64,000 bases of DNA from NCBI GenBank assembly GCA_028869135.1, contig JAGWTC010000004.1, positions 62,001-126,000 on the forward strand. The letters are read 5' to 3'. This DNA comes from Rhodocyclaceae bacterium (lineage in GTDB: Bacteria > Pseudomonadota > Gammaproteobacteria > Burkholderiales > Rhodocyclaceae). The first letter of the stretch is position 1. Every line of letters starts with the position of its first letter. Both the position numbers and the translations under genes were made by a program. The notes beneath the pieces are model-generated. The model worked only from the letters and a program-made list of their open reading frames with translations, was not told where the DNA came from and ran no database searches. Shown here piece by piece: positions 49,509-57,154 of this stretch.

Positions 49509-50876
49509 CTAGCGGCGCCGGGTTTCTATGGTGGCGATTTTATCAAGGCCGCTGCCATTGAGCAGCGTGGCGACCAGCAGATTGGCACCGCGAATGCGGA
49601 TGTGCAGGCCCTGCTGATGCAACGGTGTCAGCGCATCAAGCAATAGCTTGACGCTGACTTCGTCGATGCGCGCCAGATGGTCTGTCTCGATCGTGACCGC
49701 ATCCTTGCCCCTGGCCGCAGCGGCAAGCGTGGCAACGCTGTTCATGCCCGCCAGCAGCTCGCCTTCGAGAGCAAAGGGGTCTTTGCTCTTGGCAGCCGGC
49801 TTGGGTGCCGTCTTGGCCGGCGCGGGCGACTCCCACGAGGGGGGGGAGACTTCAAAGGTCACGGCATAACCGACCGCCGTGTCCTCGAAGGCTGCCTGAT
49901 TGCCGGCACGCTGGTACAGCTCCAGCAGCAGCAGCCAAGTTTCCTCGCGCTCACGCTTCATCATCTCGATTTTGTTGGCGAGCATCGCGGCAAACTCGTC
50001 GGCGCCGCTCAGCAGACATTCGCGGCCGCGCTTCTTGATCGCGCGCAGGGCATCCAGCAGAAGGCGGCAGCCGTCATTGCCGGCATCCGTCACCTTCAGG
50101 ACCCCCAGTCTTACGGTGGGCTTGCTCTCGGCGATCTCGACCAGCTTCTTGAGCGCCGCTGCGCTGCTCGCGCTCAGGATGCCCGATAGCGCAACATAGG
50201 CTTCGCCGCCGCTTTCGAGGCTGCCGTCAACTTCGCCAGTGGCGTCGAGCCAGGCCGGCGCGGACTTCTCGAAACGCTTGGCGTAGGCATCGGCAAGGTT
50301 TTCAAAAGCCTGGCGGCGATTGAGAATTTGCAGCAGATCGAAAAGCATGCCCCAGCCCTGCTCGGTCGCCTTGCCCAGCGTGCCGGCGCGCAATGCGGCC
50401 TCCAGCGCGGTGCTGGCGTCAGCCGTCTTGCCGGCCGCGTGCTGACGCGCAATATCGAGCAGCACCTGCGCCTGTGTCGGCGCCTTCCTGGCTGCGGGCT
50501 TGGGCGCGGCGTCCGCGGCGGCCTGCGGTACGGCTGGCGGCGATACTGCCGCGGGCTTGGGCGGAACAGGATCGGGCGTTACGGCCGAAAAATCGAGCAG
50601 CTCAAGTGGCGCATTGAATGACGTAAAGGCGCTGTCCGATTCCTGCGCTTTGGGCTCGGCTTGCTTCTTGGCCGGTTCGGCCGCGCGTTCAGGTACCGCG
50701 ACAGGAGCAGGCGCAACGGCAGAGGGGGCTGCAGGCGCGGACGGCTCATCGTCCAGCGTGATTTTGGTGAAGTCGAGACTGAAAGGGTCGTCATCACTTT
50801 CATCCTTTTTCCCCACGGCAGAGCTTTCCTTGGCAGGAGAAGATTTGCGCGACGACCCGGAAGCGTTAGGAGACAC
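49509..50876 (-). CDS. Protein with a disordered N-terminus and two STAS-like domains
   Basis: The 455-residue protein has a Pro/Ala/Lys/acidic low-complexity region (1-145), a helical segment (146-205), and two alpha/beta STAS-like units (about 215-310 and 370-452). The second carries IETDHLARIDEVSVKLLLDA, resembling the anti-sigma-factor-antagonist fold, but no clear phosphoserine is seen. The cytoplasmic role is unknown; it may be a scaffold or a component of a partner-switching module. The start is GTG 50876 without a strong ribosome binding site. Confidence 0.7.
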   Translation of the reverse strand: MSPNASGSSRKSSPAKESSAVGKKDESDDDPFSLDFTKITLDDEPSAPAAPSAVAPAPVAVPERAAEPAKKQAEPKAQESDSAFTSFNAPLELLDFSAVTPDPVPPKPAAVSPPAVPQAAADAAPKPAARKAPTQAQVLLDIARQHAAGKTADASTALEAALRAGTLGKATEQGWGMLFDLLQILNRRQAFENLADAYAKRFEKSAPAWLDATGEVDGSLESGGEAYVALSGILSASSAAALKKLVEIAESKPTVRLGVLKVTDAGNDGCRLLLDALRAIKKRGRECLLSGADEFAAMLANKIEMMKREREETWLLLLELYQRAGNQAAFEDTAVGYAVTFEVSPPSWESPAPAKTAPKPAAKSKDPFALEGELLAGMNSVATLAAAARGKDAVTIETDHLARIDEVSVKLLLDALTPLHQQGLHIRIRGANLLVATLLNGSGLDKIATIETRRR

Positions 50877-51141
50877 GATATGACGGCCAATAAATGAAAT
50901 GAAAAGGCACCCTGTTAGGGCACATTTTTAGCACACGGGCAGCATTTTTCGCAAATTAAAACCGAATCGCGGATGCCTTTATGCTCGTCTGTTCGCACCA
51001 CGGCTACACCCGCATTCCCGGCAGCCCATGCCAGCACAAGTGGTCCCCGGAAAGGCTGTCTTTTGCGGAAAAGACACAACGCCCGAAATCAGGCGCAGCA
51101 AGGATGGTAACGGCAAGCGCCGGCCATCCTTGAACCTGGCC
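50877..51141. other. 265-base gap between the STAS gene and the TonB receptor end
   Basis: The gap contains an AT-rich stretch (50885-50965) likely to hold the STAS gene promoter and, at the right end, the hairpin at 51099-51132. I see no convincing gene in it. Confidence 0.5.
51099..51132 (-). terminator. Weak terminator-like hairpin after the TonB receptor gene
   Basis: CAAGGATGG and CCATCCTTG form a nine-base stem, with an inner CGGC/GCCG pairing, starting 10 bases past the receptor stop. No U-run follows on the minus strand. Confidence 0.4.
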
Positions 51142-53238
51142 TCAGAACCCCAGGCGCACGCCCAGCATGGAGCTGCGGCCGCCAAGCGGGGCGATGTCCT
51201 TGAGCACCGACGTGCTGAGACGAATCTCCTCGTTGAGCAGGTTGTTGAGCTTTAGAAAGACCTCGGCCTCGGGTAACGACGAGCGCAGGCGATAGCTGAG
51301 CGTTGCGTTGAGCAGCGTGTAGGCATCGGTCGGCAGTTCGTTGGCGGCCACGCGGTTCTGTCTGCCGGCGTAGGTCGCATCGAAGCGGGCGCCGAAGGCG
51401 CCCAGGCGGTAATCGAAGCCGAGGCCGAGATGATATGGAGCGATGCGCGGCAAGGGTTCGCCGGTATCGGCATTGCTGGCGCGCACATAGTCCGCCTTCA
51501 GGCGCAGATCGAGATCGCCCAGGCCTTGATAGACGTGGAACTTGCTCTCGGCTTCAAGCCCGCTGAACCTTGCCGGCACCGCCCGCACCTGCGCCTCCGG
51601 CAAGGCGCCGGCTGGATCGATGAGGCCGTCCGCATCGCGCATTGTGCCGGTGCCGTACAGCGCAATGTAATCCTTGAAGCGCGTATGGAAGGCGCCGACT
51701 TTCGTCGTGTTCGTGCCGCGCTTCCAGCGCAGTTGCAAGTCGAGGCCGTTCGATTTTTCGACGCCGAGATCCGGATTGCCGACCTCGTACTGGCCGGTGG
51801 CCGGATGCGCGCCGTTGGCAAACAGTTCGTTGTAGCTCGGCGCGCGTTCGGCATGCGACAGATTCGTGGACAAGGACCAGGCCTCGTTGAACTTGTACAG
51901 GGCGCCGGCGGCGAGGCTCTTGGGTGTAAAGCTGCGGCTTCTGGCGTTACCGAAGCGCGGCGTGCCGGGATTGTTTGCATCGTCGGGCCCGCCGCCCGCC
52001 GAATCGAGATCGGCACGCTCAATACGCCCGCCGAAGCTGAACTTCCATTGCTCCCACGGCAATTCCTCGTAGAGATAAACGGCCCGAGATGTGGTCCTGA
52101 TGCTCGGCAGCAGGGCTTCATCGCCCTGCGCGCTGAAATCGGCGTTGCGGACCTGTACGCCGAAGACGCCCGACAGCAAGCCGATCTTGCCATGCGTCGC
52201 CTCGATGGAAGCCTCGTCGCCCCGCGTCCGGAACACCGTGCCGACCTGCCCGCTTTCCAGCTCCTCATGCTGGTAATCGGTATGCGCATAGCGCAGCTTC
52301 ACCTTCTCGACGAAGGTACCGAGGTCGCGCAGTTCGCCTGCAAAATCCAGGCGTTCCGACCTCATGTGGATGCGCACGTTTTCTTCTGCAACCGTGCCGT
52401 AGTCGGATGTGTAGGTCGAGTAGGACAGGCCGGCATAACCCTGCTCGAAATTCAGCGATGCGCCTAGCGCGCCGCCGTCGCTCTTGCCGTTGCTGTTGGG
52501 CAGGCGGCCACGCGCTTCGACTGTCTGCGGATCGCTGGCACGCAGGCGGTCGGAGCGAGCGTAGTCGGGAATCCTGAGATCGTCGGTGCGGCGCTGAAAA
52601 GCATCGACATGCAGGCTCAGCACGCCGTTTCCTCCCTCAACGACGGCAGCGCTGCTGCGCTCGCCGCCTGCGCCGCCGATGCGTGCCTCGGCGCGTCCAC
52701 TGACACCGCTCAAGGCATCCTGCGGAATGCGGTTGTCGATGGCGTTGACCACGCCGCCGATGGCGCTACCGCCATAGAGCAAGGCAGCGGGGCCGCGCAC
52801 GACTTCGATCTGATCGATGACCAGCGGATCGATCGGTACGGCATGGTCGGGACTCAGCGCCGACACGTCCATGATGCCGACGCCGTTTTGCATCAGCTTG
52901 ATACGGTCGGCGTCGAGGCCGCGAATGACCGGACGGGACGCATTCGGGCCAAAGTTGGATGCGCTCACGCCGGGCACGCCTTCCAGCGCCTCACCCAGCG
53001 TCGCGGCGCTGCGATCGGAAAGATCCTTGCGATTGACGACGGAAACCGGCGTCACCATGTCGAACAGACCGCTGCCAAGCGGATTGGCGGTCACGACAAC
53101 AGGCGCCAGTTCGGTATGGGCTTCCTGAGCCAAGGCCGGCACTGAAGAAACGAGGGACGAAACCAGGGCGACGGCGGTCGGCGCCCGGAATGGGGGACGT
53201 ACGCGCAGATGGCGCGCGATGCTCTTGCGGTAAGGCAT
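51142..53238 (-). CDS. TonB-dependent outer-membrane receptor, ZnuD-like
   Basis: The 698-residue protein has a long signal peptide (cleavage near ALAQ), a plug domain with PVVVTANPLGSGLFDMV, SRPVIRGLDADRIKLMQNG and EVVRGPAALLYGGSAIGGVV, and a beta barrel ending in RLGF. The plug sequence with DVSALSPDHAVPIDP resembles ZnuD-type zinc receptors, though no long His-rich loop is visible. It uses TonB energy to import a metal or metal chelate. GGAG precedes ATG 53238. A small secreted Cys/His protein gene lies 73 bases upstream on the same strand. Confidence 0.9.
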   Translation of the reverse strand: MPYRKSIARHLRVRPPFRAPTAVALVSSLVSSVPALAQEAHTELAPVVVTANPLGSGLFDMVTPVSVVNRKDLSDRSAATLGEALEGVPGVSASNFGPNASRPVIRGLDADRIKLMQNGVGIMDVSALSPDHAVPIDPLVIDQIEVVRGPAALLYGGSAIGGVVNAIDNRIPQDALSGVSGRAEARIGGAGGERSSAAVVEGGNGVLSLHVDAFQRRTDDLRIPDYARSDRLRASDPQTVEARGRLPNSNGKSDGGALGASLNFEQGYAGLSYSTYTSDYGTVAEENVRIHMRSERLDFAGELRDLGTFVEKVKLRYAHTDYQHEELESGQVGTVFRTRGDEASIEATHGKIGLLSGVFGVQVRNADFSAQGDEALLPSIRTTSRAVYLYEELPWEQWKFSFGGRIERADLDSAGGGPDDANNPGTPRFGNARSRSFTPKSLAAGALYKFNEAWSLSTNLSHAERAPSYNELFANGAHPATGQYEVGNPDLGVEKSNGLDLQLRWKRGTNTTKVGAFHTRFKDYIALYGTGTMRDADGLIDPAGALPEAQVRAVPARFSGLEAESKFHVYQGLGDLDLRLKADYVRASNADTGEPLPRIAPYHLGLGFDYRLGAFGARFDATYAGRQNRVAANELPTDAYTLLNATLSYRLRSSLPEAEVFLKLNNLLNEEIRLSTSVLKDIAPLGGRSSMLGVRLGF

Positions 53239-53311
53239 GTTGAAACTCCTGAAACGCGAATGGAATGCGGCCGCGGCACCTCAGTGCTGCGGCATTCGTT
53301 AAGGCGGCGTT

Positions 53312-53596
53312 TCAGGCGAAGGGAGGGGACTGCTGGCGGGCTTCGGGCGCAGGCAGGGCGCCGCGATCCGAGCAGGTATAGCCTTGGGGAATGTAGGAAG
53401 CGGCAACGACCGGCGGCGTGGCGATCTTGCCGCTCAGGCCGGCGCCGAGATCATGACCGGCCAGGCAGAGTTCGCAGGCATGCGCGGGCAGCCCCTTGCT
53501 CTCGTCCAGCACGTGCTCGACCGCGTGCGCTGCGGCAAAAGCTTGCGCGCAGAGCAACAGGAAAGCCAGCAGGAGGTGAGTGAGGTGCTTTTTCAC
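53312..53596 (-). CDS. Small secreted Cys/His protein linked to the TonB receptor
   Basis: The 94-residue protein has a signal peptide (MKKHLTHLLLAFLLLCAQAFA) and a mature region with HAVEH, then ACELCLAGHDLG, a C-x2-C pair next to histidines that could bind a metal. It resembles DUF2946-type small proteins that accompany metal-receptor genes, but the match is loose. It starts with GTG 53596 and is upstream of the receptor in the same direction, so it may be a periplasmic metal partner. Confidence 0.65.
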   Translation of the reverse strand: MKKHLTHLLLAFLLLCAQAFAAAHAVEHVLDESKGLPAHACELCLAGHDLGAGLSGKIATPPVVAASYIPQGYTCSDRGALPAPEARQQSPPFA

Positions 53597-53629
53597 GACG
53601 GCGCAGTGTAACTTATCGAACCGTGCGCA

Positions 53630-54832
53630 TCAATCGACCTGGACCAGCAGGCCCTTGAGGTATTCGCCCTCGGGGAAGGCAAGGTCGATGGGATGATCGG
53701 CCGCCCCTTGCAGGCGCTGCACGATGCGCGCACCCATGTTCGTGACGAGACCGGCATCGCGCGCGGCGCCCGCAACGATGGACTGAAACAGTTCGAGGCC
53801 GATGCCGCCCGAGCACGAGTAGGTCATCATCAGGCCGCCCGGATTGAGGAGCTTGAAGCCGTGCAGATTGATGTCCTTGTAGGCGCGCGCGGCGCGTTCC
53901 GCATGTGCGGACGACGGCGCGAATTTGGGCGGATCGAGAATGATCAGATCGAACTTTTCGCCCGCCTTGTGCAGGTTGCGCAGGGCCTGGAACACGTCGT
54001 CCTCGCGCCACTCGCACTTGCTTGCGCTTAGCTCGGGATTGAGTTCGAGATTCTGCTGCGCGGTCGCCAGCGCGGGACCGGAGCTGTCGATGGAGATCAC
54101 CTCGCTCGCGCCGCCCGCGAGCGCCTGCAGCGAAAAACCGCCGCTGTAGCAGAAACAATTGAGGACGCGACGGCCGGCGGCAAGTTCGCGCGTCATGCGG
54201 CGATTGTCGCGCTGGTCGAGATAGAAGCCGGTCTTGTGGCCGCCCGCGTAATTCACGGCCATCTTCACGCCGTGCTCTTCGATGATGGGGTCGGTCTCCG
54301 GCGCTGCGCCGTGCACCCAGCCGGTGGTGGGCTCCAGTCCCTCGAGCTTGCGCACTTCGGAGTCGGAACGCTCATAGACGCGGGCGCAGCCCGTCGCCTT
54401 GACGATGGCGTCAACGATCGCAGCGCGCCACTTGTCGGCGCCGGCGCTGGTGAGCTGGATCACCACCATGTCGCCATACTGGTCGGCAATCACGCCGGGC
54501 AATCCGTCGGATTCGGCATGCAGAATGCGCAGGCCGGACTGCCCCCGCAGCGCCGGCAATGCCTGGCGCCGCGCCACGGCGGCGGCGACGCGGCGCTTGA
54601 AGAAGGCGTTGTCTATGGTTTCGTTGGGATCGAAGGACCAGACCCGGGCGCGGATCTGCGAGGCCGGGCTCCACGCCGCCTTGGCGATCAGACGATCGCC
54701 GTCCATGACATCGACGGTGTCGCCCGGACGGGCACGTCCGTCGAGCTGGGCGACGGAGCCGGCAAACAGCCAGGGATGGCGACGGAACAGCGAGCGTTCC
54801 TTGCCGGGCTTGAGCAACAGACGGGCGGACAT
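53630..54832 (-). CDS. rlmI: 23S rRNA (cytosine) methyltransferase RlmI
   Basis: The 400-residue protein has an N-terminal PUA domain (LLLKPGKERSLFRRHPWLFAG), a middle RlmI domain and a C-terminal SAM-binding methyltransferase with NCFCYSGGFSLQAL, IDSSGPAL, and DLIILDPPKFAPS, the class signature of RlmI/RlmKL-like enzymes. It should methylate C1962 of 23S rRNA. ATG 54832 (MSARLLLKPGKERS) is the family start. It is followed at 53596 by the small secreted protein gene. Confidence 0.93.
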   Translation of the reverse strand: MSARLLLKPGKERSLFRRHPWLFAGSVAQLDGRARPGDTVDVMDGDRLIAKAAWSPASQIRARVWSFDPNETIDNAFFKRRVAAAVARRQALPALRGQSGLRILHAESDGLPGVIADQYGDMVVIQLTSAGADKWRAAIVDAIVKATGCARVYERSDSEVRKLEGLEPTTGWVHGAAPETDPIIEEHGVKMAVNYAGGHKTGFYLDQRDNRRMTRELAAGRRVLNCFCYSGGFSLQALAGGASEVISIDSSGPALATAQQNLELNPELSASKCEWREDDVFQALRNLHKAGEKFDLIILDPPKFAPSSAHAERAARAYKDINLHGFKLLNPGGLMMTYSCSGGIGLELFQSIVAGAARDAGLVTNMGARIVQRLQGAADHPIDLAFPEGEYLKGLLVQVD

Positions 54833-54934
54833 GGGGATCAAAGGGCCAAAGGCGGGGATTTTAGTGGAGCAGGTATGCAGCGTCCAGCCTGTCGGCCGCC
54901 TGCCGCCCGGGACAAGCCCCCCACGCCAATGCAA

Positions 54935-54956
54935 AAGGCCATCCGCAGGCGGCCTT
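54935..54956 (-). terminator. Terminator after the EAL-HDOD gene
   Basis: AAGGCC and GGCCTT pair around a ten-base loop, about 65 bases after the HDOD gene stop. The minus strand continues TTTTGC, a short U-tract. Confidence 0.5.
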
Positions 54957-55020
54957 CCAAAGATTGCCGCCGCCCGAGGCGCCGAATCACGCCGTGCGCG
55001 CCAAGCCGCTTCGCCTGCCC

Positions 55021-56274
55021 TTACTTCTGGACATCGGCCTCCTCGCCGAGATGCATCATCCAGGCGATCGCCTCGCTGAGACAGAGATTCAGAGTCTGAT
55101 GGCCGAGGCGCCCGCCCATGCGGGCGAGCATGCTGGCAGCGCCATCGACATTGTTGTTGTCGTAGTGTTCAATCAGCTCGAGCAACTGCCCGAGCTGACC
55201 GCCGCGGCTTTCGAGGGCGGCGCGCACTTCGTCGGTGACCGTGATCTGTTCGAGGATTTCGCCCATGGGCATTTCCAGCGCCGCCGGCATCACCGACATG
55301 AGGCCGACGATGAAGGCCGGATCCATCATTTGCGGGCGGGCCGGATAACAGCGCTGCACCAGCAACTCGAGGAAATGCCCGCGCAGGGCAGCCAGTTGCA
55401 TGAGTGGATTGCTGCGAATGCCACGCCCGTCCGGATGCGCGAACAGCAGCAATTTGAGCCAGCGCCGTAACTGGTCGCGACCCACCAGGGCAATCGCATG
55501 ACGTACCGAGGTGGTCTTGGCCGCCACGCCGATGACACCGACCGAATTGGAAAGGCGCAGCAGATTGGCAACCAGGCCGGGCTCGCCCTTCATCACCGCT
55601 TCGAGCTTGGCCGTGTCGGCGTCCTGATTGAGTAGCGTGATCAGACGCAGCAGCGTCTGCGTCGCCACGCTGAGCTTGCGGCCCGACACCAGCACCGGCC
55701 GGGCGAAATAGTAGCCCTGATAGGCATTGAAACCGAGCCGCTCGGCCAGATCGTGGGTATCCGGCGTCTCGACCTTGCCGGCAATCAGCTTCAAGGGCAA
55801 ACCGCGCAACTGGCTGACCGTGGCCGCCAGCTCCGCCTCGTCGTGACCGTTGATGTCGACCTTGGCGTAACTCGCCAGGCTCAGCAGCGGCCCGCTATTC
55901 AGGCCGGTGCAGCCTTCGATGGCCAGCGTGTAGCCGGCGCTGCGCAATTCGCGGCAACGCTCGATGGCAGCGGCGGAAACCTGTGGCTTGACCACCAGCA
56001 CGACCTGATCGGCCGGCAGCACCTGGATCAGTTCGTTGCAGAGAAACTCCTCGTCCACCGGAATGAAGGCCAGCTGCTTACCGAGCGCCTTGGCCAGGCC
56101 CAGCTCGGCAAACGCGCTGCACACCATGTCGGCCGTCGCCGCGGCGTTGGGCAGGGCCGTATCTCGTTCCAGGTCGACCGGTTGGAACTGGAACTCATAG
56201 CCCAGCGTCGCCTGCTGGCGATCGAGTATCGGCTGTCTTCCGAGAAACAGACTGCTGTCCGGCATCACGCTCAC
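55021..56274 (-). CDS. Degenerate EAL plus HDOD domain protein
   Basis: The 417-residue soluble protein has an EAL-like fold (1-205) with FLGRQPILDRQQATLGYEF and SYAKVDINGHDEAELAA, then an HDOD domain (about 210-395) with PGLVANLLRLSNSV and the LPR-like LVGRDQLRRWL. This is the YuxH/CdgJ type. The EAL signature (EFQFQP instead of EALLR) and metal residues are missing, so it should not hydrolyse c-di-GMP but may bind it or a partner. The start is GTG 56274 after a G-rich ribosome binding site; ATG 56265 is also possible. Confidence 0.88.
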   Translation of the reverse strand: MSVMPDSSLFLGRQPILDRQQATLGYEFQFQPVDLERDTALPNAAATADMVCSAFAELGLAKALGKQLAFIPVDEEFLCNELIQVLPADQVVLVVKPQVSAAAIERCRELRSAGYTLAIEGCTGLNSGPLLSLASYAKVDINGHDEAELAATVSQLRGLPLKLIAGKVETPDTHDLAERLGFNAYQGYYFARPVLVSGRKLSVATQTLLRLITLLNQDADTAKLEAVMKGEPGLVANLLRLSNSVGVIGVAAKTTSVRHAIALVGRDQLRRWLKLLLFAHPDGRGIRSNPLMQLAALRGHFLELLVQRCYPARPQMMDPAFIVGLMSVMPAALEMPMGEILEQITVTDEVRAALESRGGQLGQLLELIEHYDNNNVDGAASMLARMGGRLGHQTLNLCLSEAIAWMMHLGEEADVQK

Positions 56275-56433
56275 CCGCCCCCCTCAGAAAATTTGCCCCG
56301 TTGCATGCGGGATATGTTTTTCTTATATCCCCATTCTATGGGAAATTGTGCGCGCCGTCGCCCAGGCGTTTCGAATGCTAGGCGACAAGCGTCCACGTCG
56401 GTAAAATGGCGGCATCACTTTGGGGGATGTCGC

Positions 56434-57087
56434 ATGAGCTCTTCACCGTTGACGCAACTACTTGAAAACAACCGCAGCTGGGCGGAAAGTCGGATCGCCG
56501 AAGACCCCGGCTATTTCAGCCGCCTCGCCAATCAGCAGAATCCCGAGTACTTCTGGATCGGCTGCTCAGACAGCCGCGTGCCGGCCAATCAGATCACCGG
56601 CCTCGATCCCGGTGAAGTCTTCGTTCACCGCAACGTCGCCAACGTAGTGGTGCCCAGCGATCTCAACTGTCTGTCGGTCATGCAGTTCGCCGTCGACGTG
56701 CTCAAGGTCAAGCACATTCTCGTCGTCGGCCACTATGGCTGCGGCGGCGTCCGCGCCGCGCTGGAAAATCAGCGCCACGGCCTCGTCGACAACTGGTTGC
56801 GTCACATCAAGGACGTGCGCGACCGTCATATCGGCATCATTGAACGGGCCGCGCCGGAAGCGCGCGTCGACAAGCTGTGCGAGCTCAACGTCGTGGAGCA
56901 AGTCATCAACGTGTGCCAGACGACCGTGGTGCAGGACGCCTGGCAGCGCGGCCAGGCGCTGACCGTGCACGGCTGGGTCTACGGCCTCAGCGACGGGCGC
57001 GCCCGCGATCTGGGCATGCGCGCCTCGTCCGAGCAGGAAGCAGTGGACATCTACCACGCCACCATGCAGAAGCTGCGCGGCAACTGA
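56434..57087 (+). CDS. can: Beta-class carbonic anhydrase
   Basis: The 217-residue zinc enzyme interconverts CO2 and bicarbonate in the cytoplasm. Zinc ligands lie in WIGCSDSRVPANQ and VVGHYGCGGV, and HGWVYGLSDGRARDLG is typical of the E. coli Can type. ATG 56434 follows a short G-rich ribosome binding region. It stands alone, with a strong terminator after it. Confidence 0.96.
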   Translation: MSSSPLTQLLENNRSWAESRIAEDPGYFSRLANQQNPEYFWIGCSDSRVPANQITGLDPGEVFVHRNVANVVVPSDLNCLSVMQFAVDVLKVKHILVVGHYGCGGVRAALENQRHGLVDNWLRHIKDVRDRHIGIIERAAPEARVDKLCELNVVEQVINVCQTTVVQDAWQRGQALTVHGWVYGLSDGRARDLGMRASSEQEAVDIYHATMQKLRGN

Positions 57088-57100
57088 ATCTCGCCGCTGC

Positions 57101-57138
57101 AAGAAAAAAGGGCAACCTGCGGGTTGCCCTTTTTTCTT
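57101..57138. terminator. Strong bidirectional terminator, can / DUF3683 gene
   Basis: A perfect 17-bp stem (AAGAAAAAAGGGCAACC and complement) with loop TGCG has A- and T-runs on both sides. It separates the convergent genes. Confidence 0.92.
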
Positions 57139-57154
57139 TCGCTTGCAGTGACGC

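Noticed and set aside
52600-53700. A cobalamin riboswitch before the TonB receptor or its small partner
   Set aside because: The spacers (73 and 33 bases) are too short for one and show no B12-box. The cob operon leader is outside the window, so it cannot be judged there.
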